A stretch of 64,000 bases of DNA from assembly GCF_000023145.1 (NCBI RefSeq), contig NC_012704.1, forward strand, positions 372,001-436,000, given 5' to 3'. This DNA is from Corynebacterium kroppenstedtii DSM 44385 (lineage in GTDB: Bacteria > Actinomycetota > Actinomycetes > Mycobacteriales > Mycobacteriaceae). The notes under the pieces are model-generated. The model searched no databases and was not told the DNA's origin. It saw only the letters and a program-made list of their open reading frames with translations. A program made the translations under genes and the position numbers. Below, in pieces: positions 18,268 to 28,598 of this stretch (its first letter is position 1; every line of letters begins with the position of its first letter).

Positions 18268-19527
18268 CTAGACGTCCGGCTCCGCCATCACTTTGAGGTG
18301 CTGAACACCACCTTGGTTGATGAGATCTCGTGCCAGATCATTCACGATTGGCATCATTTCATGCACGTCCCCAAGTGGGTCTAAAACTGTCGTTACCGGC
18401 TGGAACTTGACAATGGGCTCCACATACTCCGCATCGAGCAGTAATCTGGTCATCGCTTGGTTAGTGCGAATATAGATCGGTCCGTTGTCTACTCCAACAA
18501 GCCCAGCCCGAATACGGAAGCCACCGTTCGATCGACGTTCTTCCGCGTGAGTTCGTAGAACTGTGATGAAATCAATGACTGCAGACTCCAAATGTGAAGA
18601 CATACAGTGATTCACCAAACCGACTGGGTAGTACGAAGTTGCCTTTTCTCCGTTACGAAGAAGGCCTAACTGATAGGCACCTAACACAGTAGCGTCGTCA
18701 TACAAATACTTGCGAAACGCGCCCGAACTACGTCGATCATTACGTAACACCCATTGCCGCGTACCCTTCTTGACGTCACCATGTTCCCACCAGCTGCCTG
18801 TTCCTTTTCTAAGTAGTTCAGGTATTAGTGGCTTCAACGTGTACTGGTAAACATCGTTTTGACTGGCTGGCTTACGTTCGCTTACGGGTTCGAATGGGAT
18901 CGCAGCTACGGCAAGGAATACACCTTTTTCTGGGGGAAGCGCAGTGCACGCACGTTCGAAACGATCTTGGAGTAGGCGCTCTTGGTCATCGGCATATTGA
19001 AACCGTTCTCGAAAGCCGCGCTCGATCTCGCGGTCGCTCATAAACTCGGTGTGCGGGCCGTTTCGTCGTGGCGCGACAAAGGCATTATCACCCTTGCGAG
19101 CGAAATGGGGTGCATCGCGCGAATCTGGGATTCTCATTATGACAACGCTCCCGGTTCGTGTCCCATCCCTGTAAGGAAACTCGAAAAACTCCAGACCGAG
19201 TACGGGTGGGCCGATCTTGGAATAGGCGGTTCTGAGGAGCCGCTGTTGAGTGTCGGCCGACCATTCCACGGCGTTGATCCTTGAGGCGGCATTGTTCGTG
19301 CCGTCTTCATCTACACCAAAAACGATCCAGCCGCCACCGCTATTCGCCATCGCTGCGATGTCTTTGGCAGCTTCTTCATCCCACTTAGGATGCTTGACAT
19401 TATATGGGGTCTTCTTCCAGTCAAGATCGTTACTTTCTTCGACTCCATGTTCGACCGCTTGCTCAATTAAATCGAGAGACAGATCGCTCGCTTCGAGCCC
19501 TAATGCCCGATGAATAGGTGTAAACAC
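18268..19527 (-). CDS. AlbA_2 (Schlafen-type) domain protein
   Basis: Protein of 419 aa with an N-terminal AlbA_2/Schlafen-like domain: VEESNDLDWKKTPYN, then the family hallmark AAMANSGGGWIVFGVDEDG, then RIPDSRDAPHFARKGDNAF. Such domains occur in predicted nucleic-acid-binding regulators and in defence-associated proteins. The C-terminal 220 residues are unfamiliar. The GTG at 19527 is chosen because AAGGAGT lies 3-4 nt before it; an in-frame TTG 45 nt further upstream has no such site. The gene sits between the recombinase remnant and a copy of the 78-nt repeat, on the same strand as the methyltransferase operon. Function unknown; a defence or regulatory role is inferred from domain and place. 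Confidence 0.78.
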   Translation of the reverse strand: MFTPIHRALGLEASDLSLDLIEQAVEHGVEESNDLDWKKTPYNVKHPKWDEEAAKDIAAMANSGGGWIVFGVDEDGTNNAASRINAVEWSADTQQRLLRTAYSKIGPPVLGLEFFEFPYRDGTRTGSVVIMRIPDSRDAPHFARKGDNAFVAPRRNGPHTEFMSDREIERGFRERFQYADDQERLLQDRFERACTALPPEKGVFLAVAAIPFEPVSERKPASQNDVYQYTLKPLIPELLRKGTGSWWEHGDVKKGTRQWVLRNDRRSSGAFRKYLYDDATVLGAYQLGLLRNGEKATSYYPVGLVNHCMSSHLESAVIDFITVLRTHAEERRSNGGFRIRAGLVGVDNGPIYIRTNQAMTRLLLDAEYVEPIVKFQPVTTVLDPLGDVHEMMPIVNDLARDLINQGGVQHLKVMAEPDV

Positions 19528-19760
19528 GGTACTCCTTACAATCGATCTAAAAGATGGAATATGTCCCAGCAAAACTACTTCGAAGTTGAACTAATAATCT
19601 CCAATTTGCACCACTCAGCCAGCCACCGCATACAATCTGCGAATTTATATGAAACTTCGGTGGAGGGCTTCGATAATCTTGGCGCCCGCGATGCGATTTA
19701 GGAATTTTCGAGTTGTCCGGGCCGTAATAACGCTTTTGCTTGTCTGCGGCGTAGAAAGCA

Positions 19761-19838
19761 CTCACAAGCTCTCACTGAGCGGCACTGAGGACCGCAGATC
19801 ACACTAAATATGCAAAACTTTAAGACTTAACTCGAAGT
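19761..19838 (+). repeat. 78-nt island repeat, copy upstream of the AlbA_2 gene
   Basis: Second long copy, in the same orientation as 17281-17358. It begins CTCACAAGCTCTCACTGAGC and contains CACTGA twice at a 10-nt period and the box ATATGCAAA. It lies about 235 nt upstream of the AlbA_2 start, much as the other copy lies upstream of the methyltransferase start. The region 19528-19939 holds no gene that I can support. Confidence 0.65.
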
Positions 19839-19862
19839 TTTGTGACTTGCTCGAAGTTTTGT
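19831..19862 (+). repeat. Tandem 13-nt direct repeat CTCGAAGTTTTGT
   Basis: CTCGAAGTTTTGT occurs at 19831-19843 and again at 19850-19862, a 19-nt period (about two helical turns). The first copy overlaps the end of the 78-nt repeat. It may be part of a promoter or operator between the AlbA_2 gene and the dedA gene. Confidence 0.55.
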
Positions 19863-19939
19863 CAGTTTGTTTGTGACTTTAGGGTCAGCGGGCACCGGTT
19901 GTAACGCTCCGTCGCCATGTTTTTTATGACTCGGCGAGA

Positions 19940-20896
19940 TTATGACTCACTAGCCTCACGCTCATGCAGCGTCTCCTTAGCATCACGTGCAGCCAGCGGA
20001 GCAGCAGAGTCGTCGCTAGTAGCAGCTCCCTTCGACGCACGTGATTTCTTAATCGCGCCGATAATCCCCGGCAGAATAGAAATAAACACGATCGCCAGGA
20101 ATATGAGCTCGATATTCTCGCGCACAAAGGTGAAGCTACCCAGCCACACGCCGAGAACCGTCACACCGCCGGCCCACAGGAACCCGCCGCAAATGTCGAA
20201 AAGGAAGAAGCGGGCATAATTCATGCGCGCCATGCCGATCGTCATAGGCGCATAGGTGCGGACAATGGGGACGAACCGGCACAGAATCACAGCCAGCGCC
20301 CCCCATTTCTTAAAGAACGCCTCGCCTTCGGTGATATAGGCCTTCTTAAAGATGCGCCCGTCGGGACGTTTCCTGATGCGGTCGCCGAGCTTCCTACCAA
20401 TCCAATATGAGGACTGGTCACCAGCGATAGCGCAGGCGATCGCCACCAAAAGCACCTGCCACACGGGCGCAAACCCATTGTGCTGGTTAGCCAGCATGCC
20501 CGCGGTAAACAGCAGGGAATCGCCGGGGAGGAGGGGAAACCCGAGCCCAGTTTCCACGAAAATAATGAGCCCCAGGCCGGGGAGAATCAGGTGGCCGAAG
20601 GGACTATCGGCGCCTAGCCAGTACATCGGGTCCAGCAGTTTCGGAGCTGCTGTCACCGTTTCACTCGCCTGAGCGAGGATGCTGGTGCGCAACTGCGGCA
20701 CCAGGTCAGCAGAGGCCGCTAGCGTTGCTCGGGCCGACGTAGCAGCGTCGGCAAGCAAGTTTGTGCCGTTAGCAAGAGCGGCGGAAGCGAATGTTTTTAC
20801 CCCTGTACCACCCATGGTGAACGCTTGGGTAAGAACAGTGAGGTCGACAGCGGTCAGTGCACTCATGATCCCACAGCATACTTGGTACCGATCCAT
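19940..20896 (-). CDS. DedA-family membrane protein
   Basis: Integral membrane protein of the DedA/SNARE-associated (VTT) superfamily, whose members translocate polyprenyl-phosphate or phospholipids. Family signatures are GDSLLFTAGMLA, QSSYWIGRKLGDRI and CRFVPIVRTYAPMTIGMARM, with several membrane segments between residues about 100 and 285. The N-terminal 90 residues are Ala/Thr-rich. The start at 20896 has GGAG 8 nt upstream; an ATG at 20866 is a fair alternative. The last 30 residues are charged and cytoplasmic. It lies at the right border of the accessory island. Confidence 0.88.
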   Translation of the reverse strand: MDRYQVCCGIMSALTAVDLTVLTQAFTMGGTGVKTFASAALANGTNLLADAATSARATLAASADLVPQLRTSILAQASETVTAAPKLLDPMYWLGADSPFGHLILPGLGLIIFVETGLGFPLLPGDSLLFTAGMLANQHNGFAPVWQVLLVAIACAIAGDQSSYWIGRKLGDRIRKRPDGRIFKKAYITEGEAFFKKWGALAVILCRFVPIVRTYAPMTIGMARMNYARFFLFDICGGFLWAGGVTVLGVWLGSFTFVRENIELIFLAIVFISILPGIIGAIKKSRASKGAATSDDSAAPLAARDAKETLHEREASES

Positions 20897-21037
20897 CCTT
20901 TTGACTCCGAAACCGTGAATTTTCTGTGAAATTCCTTAATGGGGCATCACGATGCAGGTCATGAGTGGTAATGGGCGCGGGTGCGTGGGCACCTTTCTCG
21001 TGGTAGTTCCGCCTGATTTCTCGGGTTATTCCCCGCA

Positions 21038-22204
21038 GTGGCCGATTCTCCCCTGCCGTGCCGTATTTTCTTATGTGTGAACCATTTCCACGGCGTAGAA
21101 CGGCTTAGCGACGGCAAGATGATCGTGATCCAAGGATCGGTGGCCGCCGGGATCGCATTTTGGTTTGCACACCATGTGATCGGCCACCCGCAGCCGTTCT
21201 TCGCCCCCATGGCGTCGGTGATCGCGCTTGGCACTAGTACCGTCGGCCGATTGCGCCGGTCGGTCGAACTTGTCATGGGGGTCTCCCTGGGAATCGGCAT
21301 CGGCGACATCATGATCTCCCACATCGGAACCGGATCCTGGCAGATCGCCATCACTGTGGCCTGCGCCCTGGCAGCCGCACTCTTCCTCGACAAATCCCCG
21401 CTGGCCCCGATCCAAGCGACGTGTTCCGCCGTTTTAGTAGCGACGATTATGCCCCCGGGAACAATGGGCGGGATCACTCGAATGATCGACGCCCTGGTCG
21501 GCGGTCTCATCGGGATCATGGTGATCGCTCTGGTGCCCAATAGTGCCATCCGGCCGGCGCGACGCGAAGTAAGCCGGGTGATCGGCCACGCGGGGCATGT
21601 CCTTGACACCGTGTCGCGAGGTTTGAGGAGTAACGACGTCGGGGTCGTTTCCGACGCGTTGGTGTCCGCACGAGGAACTCAGGCACGCATTAATGCCATG
21701 ATTGCCGCTGTTCAGGGCGGTACAGAGGTCGCTGCGGTGTCGCCGTTTTATTGGGGTGCGCGCCGTGACATGCGGAAAATGAGCCAGATTTTGTCGCCGG
21801 TGGACAATACGATGCGTAACTCGCGCGTTCTCGCGCGCCGGGCGGCCACGATTATCTCTGATCAGAAAGACATTGACGAGCGTATTCCAGTTATTTTGGA
21901 CGCCTTGGCGCACGCCTGTACCGAATTAGAATCGATCTTCGCCGAGCAGGGGAAATCGGGGAAGCTTCATGAGGCTCAGCGTTTACCCGCAGTGATTGAG
22001 CAGCTGAAGAATACCGCGGCGGTGACGTCGGGGGATCATGGTGAGAAGTCTGGCATTTCGGGCATCGTTGTGATGGCGCAGGCGAGGTCCATCATTGTGG
22101 ACTTGCTCCAGGTGTGCGGCTTGTCGCGTGAATCGGCTGTGGTTGTGTTGCGGCCGGAAGATAAGAAAGGCGACGGTTCGGATCTTCAGATTTGGGAAGG
22201 GTAA
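21038..22204 (+). CDS. FUSC/aromatic acid exporter-like membrane protein
   Basis: Membrane protein of 388 aa or slightly less. The N-terminal half holds about five hydrophobic segments (for example VAAGIAFWFAHHVIGHPQPF and IQATCSAVLVATIMPPG), with the pattern FFAPMASVIALGTS typical of FUSC-family proteins such as the aromatic acid exporter family. The C-terminal half (from about residue 185) is soluble and helical. The start is uncertain: GTG at 21038 is the longest choice, but a GTG at 21077 or a start closer to VIQGS would suit the family better. The substrate is unknown. It is followed by the convergent whiB gene, 46 nt away. Confidence 0.72.
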   Translation: MADSPLPCRIFLCVNHFHGVERLSDGKMIVIQGSVAAGIAFWFAHHVIGHPQPFFAPMASVIALGTSTVGRLRRSVELVMGVSLGIGIGDIMISHIGTGSWQIAITVACALAAALFLDKSPLAPIQATCSAVLVATIMPPGTMGGITRMIDALVGGLIGIMVIALVPNSAIRPARREVSRVIGHAGHVLDTVSRGLRSNDVGVVSDALVSARGTQARINAMIAAVQGGTEVAAVSPFYWGARRDMRKMSQILSPVDNTMRNSRVLARRAATIISDQKDIDERIPVILDALAHACTELESIFAEQGKSGKLHEAQRLPAVIEQLKNTAAVTSGDHGEKSGISGIVVMAQARSIIVDLLQVCGLSRESAVVVLRPEDKKGDGSDLQIWEG

Positions 22205-22250
22205 CGGATCGGGTAGGGCAGCGGGGAAGGCTAGCTGGGAGGGGAGAAGC

Positions 22251-22538
22251 CTAAACGTGGGCGTGGGTTCGCGCGATCGCGTCACGCTCGCTTTCGCTGA
22301 GTCCGCCCCAAATGCCGTAGGTCTCGCCCACAGAGAGCGCGTGTTCTCTGCATTGGTTAATAACGGGGCAGGTTGCGCACACCAATTTTGCCGCGTGTTC
22401 GCGGGCTGCGCGGGCGCGTCCTCGTTCGCCTTCCGGGTGAAAGAAGAGTGATGCGTCGGTGTCTCGGCATGATCCATGCCGTTGCCATTCCCAAGATTGG
22501 ATGGTGGGGGTGGGCAGGTTGTGGATCTGAGGAAGCAT
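22251..22538 (-). CDS. WhiB-family iron-sulfur transcription factor (WhiB3-like position)
   Basis: Small [4Fe-4S] regulator of 95 aa that binds the principal sigma factor. It has the four cysteines in WhiB spacing: one in RHGSCRD, then CATCPVINQC (C-x2-C-x5-C), followed by GIWGG and a basic end. The ATG at 22538 is chosen because CGGAGGAG lies 4 nt before it; the longer frame to 22592 would bury that site. It lies upstream of and divergent from sigD, as WhiB3 does near sigD in mycobacteria, so it is likely the WhiB3 orthologue. Its divergent promoter region is shared with sigD over about 770 nt. Confidence 0.93.
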   Translation of the reverse strand: MLPQIHNLPTPTIQSWEWQRHGSCRDTDASLFFHPEGERGRARAAREHAAKLVCATCPVINQCREHALSVGETYGIWGGLSESERDAIARTHAHV

Positions 22539-22592
22539 GTTCTCCTCCGTCGGGTGTGATGTGGGTTTCGTTGTACAGATATGTGGCGTCAT

Positions 22593-23307
22593 TTGTGTTT
22601 GTTTTTGGTTTTGTGGTTTGTGCCGTGACGACGCCGTGTATCTGCGGGGGTGTGCGCCTGCTATTCAGTCAAGACCGCGTTGGTGAACAGAACGTAACGA
22701 GAACACGACTTTTAGATTGCAAAAGTAATTGTTGGGGGGGTAGTAGGTGTCGTGCTTGTGTGTGAGTGCTCACGGGGCTCGCTGCAGGCGGGCAAAGAGT
22801 CGTCGCAAGAAACCCGCGGGACTCTTCGCGAAGCTCGCCGGGAAAACCGCCCGCCTCTCCTCGCCCACAAGTTAAAACCCACCCCCGCGACTCCCCGCCA
22901 CCCCCTGCTGAGGGGCAGAAGAATCGCTAGCTCCGTGCATTTAATACATAAAATTATTTTCATTCTTTTATATGTTTTTCGAGTCCCGCACAGTTATGTG
23001 CGCGCTCATGTAGTCTGGTTCCTCAGGTTCTGTAGTGGTCATCCGCCTTCTATGGAATCGTAGTGATATTTTTACGACACATCGTCGTCATGAATTGTCC
23101 ATTTTCAATAGGCGAAAACGCCGCCGACCAGGCTCGTTGTTTGCTGATATATTCATCGACGCAAATAAAATTGTCTTTTTCTGGTCTTCACGTCAGAATG
23201 AGGCAAGAGAAATCGCGGTTTAGTGCCCGAAGCTGCGGTTGGGTGTTTTATCGTCGGTGTTGACGACGCTGACGAGACGTCGTCGATAGTGAAAGAAGAG
23301 GAAGTTA
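22593..23307. other. Long divergent intergenic region between whiB and sigD
   Basis: About 700 bases with no convincing gene on either strand. The left part is GC-rich and can fold (see 22787-22855); the right part from about 22930 to 23250 is AT-rich, fitting promoter DNA. A near-perfect hairpin, TTGACGACG with CGTCGTCGA, spans 23260-23286, about 20 nt before the sigD start, and would lie in its leader RNA. Confidence 0.5.
22787..22855. ncRNA. Possible structured RNA element
   Basis: Nested inverted repeats: GGCGGGC (22787-22793) pairs with GCCCGCC (22849-22855), and inside it AAGAGTC (22795-22801) pairs with GACTCTT (22820-22826). A C-rich single-stranded tract and a short CCCC/GGGG hairpin follow to about 22920. 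It may be a small RNA or a leader structure; it matches no family that I can name, and the strand is unknown. Confidence 0.3.
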
Positions 23308-23919
23308 ATGACTGCAGCAGCTAGCGATGGGGCTATTAATGGCCTGGTTGCCGCAGCTGCGAGCGGGGATCGCGATGCCTTGCAGAAAGTCATGGATTAT
23401 ATTCACCCGAAAGTGGTGATGTATTGCCGACATCGTTTGTCAGATGATTCTTTTCCTGGGCCTGAGGATACGGCTCAAGAGATATGTATGGCTGTATTGA
23501 AGTCGTTAGATCGCTTTGTTGACCGTGGAACTCCGTTCATGTCGTACGTGTACGGAATCGCTAGTCACAAGGTGAAAGATGGCTATCGTTCGATGGGGAG
23601 AGACCGTAGCCAACCGACCGATGAGATCCCCGAATCTATCCATGATGCTGCTGGGCCAGAAGAGTTGGCTATCCAATCGGATGGTCGTAACAAACTTTTG
23701 CGTTTGCTCGACATACTGGGTGAGAGACCACGCGAGATCATTATTTTGCGAGTTCTTGAAGGGTATACCTCGGAGGAAACCGCCAAGATCATTGGTTCCA
23801 CGCCGAATGCCGTTCGAGTAGCTCAGTTCCGGGCGATTGCTAAGTTAAAAAAGGCAATGACTGATTCGCCTGACTATCGTGAGGCGATTGCTTTGGCCAA
23901 CAAGGCCAAAGAGAACTGA
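23308..23919 (+). CDS. sigD: RNA polymerase sigma factor SigD (ECF type)
   Basis: Extracytoplasmic-function sigma factor of 203 aa. Region 2 is seen around DTAQEICMAVLKSLDRFVDR and MSYVYGIASHKVKDGYRSM, and region 4 around RPREIIILRVLEGYTSEETA and TPNAVRVAQFRAIAKLKKAM. AGGAAG precedes the ATG. The next gene on the strand is its anti-sigma factor RsdA, and guaB follows, the order known from mycobacteria and corynebacteria. SigD controls cell-envelope genes in corynebacteria (established knowledge). Confidence 0.93.
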   Translation: MTAAASDGAINGLVAAAASGDRDALQKVMDYIHPKVVMYCRHRLSDDSFPGPEDTAQEICMAVLKSLDRFVDRGTPFMSYVYGIASHKVKDGYRSMGRDRSQPTDEIPESIHDAAGPEELAIQSDGRNKLLRLLDILGERPREIIILRVLEGYTSEETAKIIGSTPNAVRVAQFRAIAKLKKAMTDSPDYREAIALANKAKEN

Positions 23920-24087
23920 CATTGATCACGGGGGTTAACTCACAAAGGAAGTACATACGTCGCGGCGGCAACACCGCGCCCATGATGGTGATTATTGCCG
24001 ACGACGGACGTAGTGCGGTGTCGCCCGCAGGCGGAGCCGTACACTAATAACCGGTTTTGATGTGGATGGAGCAGCAGGAGCGAACAG

Positions 24088-25197
24088 ATGAGTGGTTTTG
24101 ATAACTGGGATCGTGAGGGGGTTGAGCACGATCCAGAATCCCTAGCTGCTGTTGACCGCTACCTTGATAACCTCTCCCGGGGTACCGACTCCGACGATGA
24201 CCTCGGTCAGCTGTTCATCCAAGCTCGGCAGGAAGCGGAACGTGATATCCCGGCAACACCTCAACTCAGCGACCTAGGCTTCTTCGATAGCTTCTCTGAC
24301 GCCGACGCGCTGGATGATTCCCCCGTTGCCAATGCGCCGACGACTGTGTTCCGCCCCGTGAATGCTGAGGGGCAAACCACTAAATCCGGCGACGACGCAG
24401 CTCGCGGTAGCGAGGGTGACACCACGGTCCATGATTTCGCGGCCTGGAAGAACCAGCGTGACGCGTCGGGTAATTATGCTACTGGCAAGTCGCGTTCGGG
24501 CCGTCCACGTCACCGCTCGTGGCGCCATGGTGATAACCACCATCCGGTTCCGCGGTGGATGTATGCCCTCGGTGGCGCTGCTGCGTCCTGTGTTCTCCTC
24601 GCCGGTGGCGGAGCTGTTATTCATGCCTCGACACCCGGTTCACCTCTGTGGGGGCTGAACCAGCGGTTCTTCGGCGATCACGCTGCCGCGGTTGAGCTGG
24701 CCTCGACGCTCGATCAGGTCCGCGAAAAGCAGGAGGCCGGGGACACCCAGGGTGCCGCTGCGTTGCTGGAAAAGGCGCGCGAAGTTGCCCACAAGGCCAA
24801 GGACTCCAGCTCGAAGGATTCGAAGAAAGACGAATCAACGACGACGGTTACTGTCACCGATCAGTCTGTCGTGAAGGGTCCCGACGGCAAACCGACCACC
24901 ATCGAGAAGACGATGAGCAATGGTGAGTCGAAGAAAGCTGAGCCGCGCAAGGACCCGACGACAACGAATGATCGCGACGCCAAGGGCACCAAGACGACCA
25001 CTGAAACGTCGACGGTCACTGTGACCGTGACGACGACGGTGACACCTGCTCCTGTGCCTGGGTCGAACAGCAGCAACAGCGGTTCGAACTCCGGGAGCGG
25101 AAGTTCATCGCGTGGATCGTCGTCATCGGATGGTTCGAGTGACGACGTGACCGAGTCTCCGTCGTCGGGCGACTCAAGCACTTCCGCCGAGGAGTAG
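24088..25197 (+). CDS. rsdA: Anti-sigma-D factor RsdA
   Basis: Membrane-bound anti-sigma factor of 369 aa. The N-terminal cytoplasmic part has the sigma-D binding region pattern DPESLAAVDRYLDNLSRG (residues about 11-35). One membrane helix lies at about residues 155-175 (ALGGAAASCVLLAGGGAVI). An extracellular helical stretch (LASTLDQVREKQEAGDTQ) follows, then a long Thr/Lys/Ser/Asp-rich tail ending in serine repeats. CAGGAG precedes the ATG. It lies 168 nt after sigD. The tail may reach into the cell wall; this is inference. Confidence 0.88.
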   Translation: MSGFDNWDREGVEHDPESLAAVDRYLDNLSRGTDSDDDLGQLFIQARQEAERDIPATPQLSDLGFFDSFSDADALDDSPVANAPTTVFRPVNAEGQTTKSGDDAARGSEGDTTVHDFAAWKNQRDASGNYATGKSRSGRPRHRSWRHGDNHHPVPRWMYALGGAAASCVLLAGGGAVIHASTPGSPLWGLNQRFFGDHAAAVELASTLDQVREKQEAGDTQGAAALLEKAREVAHKAKDSSSKDSKKDESTTTVTVTDQSVVKGPDGKPTTIEKTMSNGESKKAEPRKDPTTTNDRDAKGTKTTTETSTVTVTVTTTVTPAPVPGSNSSNSGSNSGSGSSSRGSSSSDGSSDDVTESPSSGDSSTSAEE

Positions 25198-25203
25198 AAG
25201 CTT

Positions 25204-25590
25204 CTACCGGTACCCGGCGATTCCGTGGTTGAGGCCATCGAGGAACCCGAGGCAGTAATCCCACGGGGCGTATTCGTCGGGATTGGGGTTGGCGCTCGGT
25301 TCATGAATGGGTGGCTGCTCGTGGTTATACAGCGCGAGCAGATTGTTGATCAGTATTCCCCAGTCGTAGTAGTGCTTGTCTTCACAGTCATCGCACAACA
25401 TCTGTACGCCCCGTATACCCAGCGGGGTGAGCACACGCTGCATCTCCCGAACGTGGTGAAGTTCGATAATGACTTCGCCTTTTTCTTCGTCGGTAAGGGG
25501 TTCCATAGGCTCATCGGGGTCGAGGAAAGAGGCGGGATCATTGGGATCTCCCGCGAATGGGTCCGGGGGCATATGGTCTGCGAAGTTCAC
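25204..25590 (-). CDS. DUF5319 family protein (Rv3412-like)
   Basis: Acidic conserved actinobacterial protein of 128 aa with no known function. Features seen are a Pro/Asp-rich N-terminus (DHMPPDPFAGDPNDPASF), the pair of cysteines in CDDCEDKHYYDWG, and PWDYCLGFLDGL near the C-terminus. It lies between rsdA (convergent, 6 nt between stops) and guaB (divergent), the place held by the homologue in mycobacteria. The start is a GTG with only a weak upstream purine run; a leaderless message is possible. Confidence 0.85.
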   Translation of the reverse strand: MNFADHMPPDPFAGDPNDPASFLDPDEPMEPLTDEEKGEVIIELHHVREMQRVLTPLGIRGVQMLCDDCEDKHYYDWGILINNLLALYNHEQPPIHEPSANPNPDEYAPWDYCLGFLDGLNHGIAGYR

Positions 25591-25688
25591 CCCACTAGGC
25601 TAGCCCATGTGCCACAAAAATTTTGCGGTAGCATATGGCAAAAGAGTGCGTGGTGGCACTTCGCTTTCGTCATGGTCCTAGGAGATAA

Positions 25689-27206
<1,518 letters not shown>

Positions 27207-27376
27207 AGGCGTCGTCGGGCCCGTTGGCGTGTTGTTCGTCCCCGGCGACGTCGCCCGTGTCGGCCACGCGCGGTCTCCGTTGCCGCGCGAAGTAGCCGGG
27301 ATTAATTGAGTGAATTGTTTTTGTTGTCGGCAGCCGGTTCGGGCTGCCTGTCACTGTGAGGAAATACAGAAAAATC

Positions 27377-28531
27377 ATGCGTGAAGTTGTGGAAATTGGT
27401 TTGGGGCGGGAAGCTCGCCGGACATATGGGCTCGATGACATCACGATCGTGCCCAACAGGCGCACGCGGTCGTCGAAAGATGTGGATACGTCGTGGACGA
27501 TCGACGCGTACCACTTCGGCATTCCTGTCCTGGCACAACCGAGCGACGCATTAACCAGCGTGGATTTCATTAGTGAAATGGGCCGCCTGGGGGGCGCTGC
27601 GGTTATCAATGCTGAAGGCCTGTGGGGCCGAGTGACGGACATGGACGCTGCCGTGGAGCAGATCGTGTCGACGGCCTTCGATGAGGAAGGCTACGACGAT
27701 GGCCAGATGACCAATCGGGCTATCCCGCTGTTGCAAAAGCTGCATGGTTTGCCGCTGGATAAGGATTTATTGTCGGACCGTATTCGCGATGTTCGCGCTT
27801 CGGGTGTGACGACGGTGGTCCGCGTTTCGCCGCAAAATGCTCGGGAACTGGCTCCGGTGGTGGCCGCGGCGGGTGCGGAGATCGTGGTCATTCAAGGAAC
27901 GTTGATTTCGGCCGAGCACGTGTCGGCTGATGGCACGCCGCTGAACTTGAAGGAGTTTATCGGCTCGTTGGATGTTCCTGTCATTGCGGGGTCGGTGTTG
28001 GATTACACGACGGCCTTGCATCTGATGAGGACGGGCGCGGCCGGCATTATCGTCGGTGGCGGATCGACGACGAATGCGGACACGCTGGGTATTGATGCCC
28101 CGAAGGCGACGGCCATTGCCGACGCGGCGGCTGCGCGTCGCGATTATTTGGATGAGACCGGCGGCCGGTATGTTCACGTGATCGCGGATAGTGAGTTGGA
28201 AACCTCGGGTGAGATGGCGAAAGCCATCGCGTGTGGGGCTGACGCTGTGATGCTGGGCAGCCCGTTGTCGCAGGCCAAGGAAGCTGCAGCGACGGGATAT
28301 TACTGGCCTTCGGTGGCTGCGCACCCGCGGTTCCCGCGTGGGGTTATCGAGAACCTGCTCATTGAGCGCGATGAGGCCCCATCCTTGGAGAAAGTTCTTT
28401 TGGGGCCGGCGACGGAACCATTCGGCAGCTTGAATCTGATCGGCGGTGTTCGGCGTTCGATGGCGAAGGCTGGATACACGAACTTGAAAGACTTCCAGAA
28501 GGTTCAGTTGAGCGTTCGGTCCTGGCTGTAG
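27377..28531 (+). CDS. guaB3: GuaB3-family IMP dehydrogenase-related protein
   Basis: Actinobacterial paralogue of IMP dehydrogenase without CBS domains, 384 aa. It begins VEIGLGREARRTYGLDDI, as GuaB3 proteins do, which supports the ATG at 27377; an in-frame GTG at 27356 is possible. Barrel motifs such as IIVGGGSTTNADTLG and ACGADAVMLGSPLSQAKEA are seen, but the canonical GSICTTR cysteine loop is absent, so IMP dehydrogenase activity should not be assumed. It lies between guaB and guaA. Confidence 0.92.
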   Translation: MREVVEIGLGREARRTYGLDDITIVPNRRTRSSKDVDTSWTIDAYHFGIPVLAQPSDALTSVDFISEMGRLGGAAVINAEGLWGRVTDMDAAVEQIVSTAFDEEGYDDGQMTNRAIPLLQKLHGLPLDKDLLSDRIRDVRASGVTTVVRVSPQNARELAPVVAAAGAEIVVIQGTLISAEHVSADGTPLNLKEFIGSLDVPVIAGSVLDYTTALHLMRTGAAGIIVGGGSTTNADTLGIDAPKATAIADAAAARRDYLDETGGRYVHVIADSELETSGEMAKAIACGADAVMLGSPLSQAKEAAATGYYWPSVAAHPRFPRGVIENLLIERDEAPSLEKVLLGPATEPFGSLNLIGGVRRSMAKAGYTNLKDFQKVQLSVRSWL

Positions 28532-28598
28532 CTGGTGATGACCTTGGAGTGTGAGACGGGGTCGAGGTTTGTCCATCTGACGCGGTAGAGTCTTCTGC

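Noticed and set aside
22712..23063. Overlapping frames of 80-100 codons in the whiB-sigD gap
   Set aside because: Composition and lack of ribosome sites argue against genes.
23922..24047. Small frame between sigD and rsdA ending VSPAGGAVH
   Set aside because: The only ATG has no ribosome site, and the frame is too short to judge.
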